7,717 bases of DNA from Lysobacterales bacterium (lineage in GTDB: Bacteria; Pseudomonadota; Gammaproteobacteria; Xanthomonadales; Marinicellaceae): the NCBI GenBank assembly GCA_015494035.1, contig WGBZ01000352.1, positions 1 through 7,717 on the forward strand. The letters are read 5' to 3'. The notes beneath the pieces are model-generated. The model was not told the origin of the DNA. It did not search any database and worked only from the letters and a program-made list of their open reading frames with translations. This document shows, piece after piece, positions 5,830-7,717 of this stretch. Every line of letters starts with the position of its first letter. The stretch's first letter is position 1. The translations under genes and the position numbers were made by a program.

Positions 5830-7717
5830 ATGAAAATCAACAAAACAACGTGGACAATCCTGTGGACAACGCTGGTCTTATTCGGTGTCAGTGCGCAGGG
5901 AGCGAAAATCTACCCGGATGACTGTTCGGGCATGACCTTGCAACAGTGCGTGGACTCGGACAATGGCGGCACCGGGCCCTTTTTTATTACGGTGAAAAAC
6001 GGCACCTATAACAACCAGGATATTTGGGCTATTGACCGTTCCGGCTGGATTGTGGCCGAGAATGGTGTGGCAGGCAAACCAGTTTTTACGGATTCCTTTT
6101 GGGAGTGGGGTGCTGTGGGGACCAGCAGTTCCGGCGTTCGAGGGCTCAAGTTGACAGGGAGTTCGGGCATTGCCATCTGGTTGCGTGGCACGGTCAATGC
6201 CGGTGAGTTGGGTCAGGTGACCTTCGAAGACAATGAGTTTGATATTTCTAACAACAGCGACGCAATCAGGATACAGGAATCTACTCTGGCCGGGGCAGGC
6301 ACTTTCGGGGTGCGTATTCGAGGCAATCGGATCAAGAACAACACCTCCTTCACACCCACTAATGAGCCTGGATTGATTCATATCAGGTGGGTGGATTCAT
6401 CAGTGAAGGTGGATGTGGCCATTGCCGAAAACACGATGCAAACCAACCGTGAGGACATACCGGGCTTTCGGATTGATCTTGGTACGGCTAATCTGGATGT
6501 GATGCTGGCGCAGAACGAATTTCGAGGTGCGCGGGCGGTGCATTTGACCAGTGATAACAGCGCTCATGGGGATTTGAATTTTTATGCCTATTACAACCTC
6601 TTTGCCGATCGCTATGCCGATGGCACCAGGCCGGTATTCCAACCAGAACTGGTGTATTCAGATATGCAAGGCACGGCCAGTAAAGTGATAGCCGGCTTTT
6701 ACTTTAATACCTTTGATGGCCGATGGGATCTGATCAAGTTTTTTGATCATGCTATCACCGCCAGCTCCAGCAACCAGTTGTTGCTCTATAGCAATGTCTT
6801 TACCGAGGCGCCTTCAGGGACGGCTTTTCTCCTCAATGGAACAGGCACGGCGAGCGTCAGTGGAGACAACAATGTGGTTGGTCCCGGCTTGCAACTGGGA
6901 GCTTATACTGCTGCATCAGGTGATCAAGTGGGGGTAGACCCGCTTTACGTGGCCGCACCAGCCCGTTATGCGTTGCGTGACGGTTCGCCGGCCATTGACA
7001 CCGGTGGCAATGCCGACTTTGGTTTTGGCTTTGCGCAACTGGCCTTGTTTGGTAACCCTGTTCCGTCTTTGCTGGCCTTGCCACATGTGGATATGGATGG
7101 CTTCCGTCGCGTGATTGACGGTGATGGTGATGGTGCTGCCAGTGCTGATGCCGGGGCGTTTGAATGGGGCGACCGCATGCTGGTGCATGAATCCAGTGAT
7201 AACAACAACTTTTTGAATCGCACCGCCATCCATGACGATGAGCTGACCGCGGATAGTGATGCAGTGGGTCTGTTTACACACCTGTACCGGCATGAAGACA
7301 CCCCGGAACAGTTTTATGATCAACCGCTGGGTTGGTGGTATAACGGTTTTCGGTGGACCATCTATAATGAAAATTCTGGCACTAACATGAATGCCGGCCT
7401 GGTGTATTCAGTGTTTCATCCTACCGGCGATCGAGGCGTGGGCACCAATGGCTTTAGGGGCATGATCGAAGTGCAAAACGGCCCATCTGCAGCGACCTCA
7501 CTGGACACCGGCCTGACAGAAAGCAATCTGGCTGTGTTTGTGCGCCACGTGTATCAGGGTGGCTCCCAGGTTTATGATAACTCCGCCCTGGAGGTCTATT
7601 ACGACGGCACCAGCTGGCGCATTTACCACGCCAATGGTGGCACCATCCCAGCCAATGCCACTTACCTGGTGTATTACCAGCAGCCCAGTAAAAATGTCTT
7701 TAAGGTGGTTCCCGGTA
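5830..7717 (+). CDS. Secreted beta-helix-like protein with choice-of-anchor-Q-like and tandem DUF7452-like modules, 3' end missing
   Basis: The frame is open from 5824 to the last base, so the protein is at least 629 residues and unfinished. I prefer ATG 5830 because the G5 run at 5819-5823 is then a plausible, if poor, ribosome site; ATG 5824 would touch it. A signal peptide covers about 1-24 (hydrophobic 9-20, possible cut after A-Q-G). Residues about 50-330 look like a right-handed parallel beta helix: an x-N-x-[FIM] turn recurs at 134, 165, 200, 228, 255, 292 and 321, that is every 27-37 residues. Residues about 366-447 follow the choice-of-anchor-Q pattern: VDPLY, RDGSPAIDTG (383-392), DMDGFRRVIDGDGDG (421-435), then DAGAFEW (440-446); the Asp/Gly run could bind calcium. 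Two related modules follow at about 450-529 and 557-616, each with Y-[ND]-G-x-x-W-x-I-Y, resembling DUF7452. It is likely exported, perhaps a surface or extracellular carbohydrate-related protein, but no catalytic site is recognised. Any anchor or sorting signal would lie beyond the window. Confidence 0.88.
   Translation, partial: MKINKTTWTILWTTLVLFGVSAQGAKIYPDDCSGMTLQQCVDSDNGGTGPFFITVKNGTYNNQDIWAIDRSGWIVAENGVAGKPVFTDSFWEWGAVGTSSSGVRGLKLTGSSGIAIWLRGTVNAGELGQVTFEDNEFDISNNSDAIRIQESTLAGAGTFGVRIRGNRIKNNTSFTPTNEPGLIHIRWVDSSVKVDVAIAENTMQTNREDIPGFRIDLGTANLDVMLAQNEFRGARAVHLTSDNSAHGDLNFYAYYNLFADRYADGTRPVFQPELVYSDMQGTASKVIAGFYFNTFDGRWDLIKFFDHAITASSSNQLLLYSNVFTEAPSGTAFLLNGTGTASVSGDNNVVGPGLQLGAYTAASGDQVGVDPLYVAAPARYALRDGSPAIDTGGNADFGFGFAQLALFGNPVPSLLALPHVDMDGFRRVIDGDGDGAASADAGAFEWGDRMLVHESSDNNNFLNRTAIHDDELTADSDAVGLFTHLYRHEDTPEQFYDQPLGWWYNGFRWTIYNENSGTNMNAGLVYSVFHPTGDRGVGTNGFRGMIEVQNGPSAATSLDTGLTESNLAVFVRHVYQGGSQVYDNSALEVYYDGTSWRIYHANGGTIPANATYLVYYQQPSKNVFKVVPG

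Noticed and set aside
5654..5921. Continuation of the lipoprotein reading frame beyond the repeat if the element is cut out
   Set aside because: The frame does stay open after joining 5477 to 5654. However, it reads through T-run hydrophobic filler and then overlaps the secreted protein gene out of frame, so it does not look like a lost C-terminus.
1..7717. CRISPR arrays, tRNA or rRNA genes, defence genes
   Set aside because: No regularly spaced short direct repeats, no tRNA-like cloverleaf or TTC-loop sequence, and no nuclease, toxin or polymerase motifs were seen.

Overview
The window looks like a chromosomal segment of a moderately high-GC gammaproteobacterium. The basis is gene order: nnr (nnrE/nnrD fusion), tsaE and an AmiB-type amidase form a head-to-tail minus-strand cluster, and queG is divergent from nnr. 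This is the arrangement around E. coli yjeS-yjeF-yjeE-amiB-mutL and is common across Gammaproteobacteria. The genus cannot be fixed from sequence reading alone.

Layout. Positions 1-87 hold one half of a dispersed palindromic repeat (copy A). Positions 84-3550 hold, on the minus strand and in transcription order, nnr, tsaE and amiB: metabolite repair of damaged NAD(P)H, the ATPase of tRNA t6A synthesis, and a septal peptidoglycan amidase. nnr and tsaE overlap by ATGA. A 72-base gap separates tsaE from amiB. mutL would be expected beyond position 1. Positions 3594-4697 hold queG (epoxyqueuosine reductase) on the plus strand, with a short divergent intergenic region before it. Positions 4759-5496 hold an unrecognised outer-membrane-type lipoprotein. 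Positions 5478-5653 hold a complete copy (B) of the palindromic repeat. Positions 5654-5829 are T-rich and appear non-coding, with a weak hairpin and a weak promoter candidate. From 5830 to the window end runs a large secreted protein, open at the right edge. It has a signal peptide, a beta-helix-like region, a choice-of-anchor-Q-like segment with an Asp/Gly-rich motif, and two copies of a Y-[ND]-G-x-x-W-x-I-Y module resembling DUF7452.

The conserved left part is housekeeping. The less ordinary content is the repeat pair. Copy B reads as a single 176-base imperfect palindrome with 22-base terminal inverted repeats matching at 20 of 22 positions, plus further internal pairing around the same centre. 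Copy A matches the right half of B at about 81% and runs off the left edge. Both copies sit exactly at gene 3' ends and supply the stop codon: TAG for amiB, and TGA plus the last five residues for the lipoprotein. It looks like a non-autonomous MITE- or ERIC-like element. Whether the family has been described cannot be judged without searching. No complete new multi-gene system is visible.
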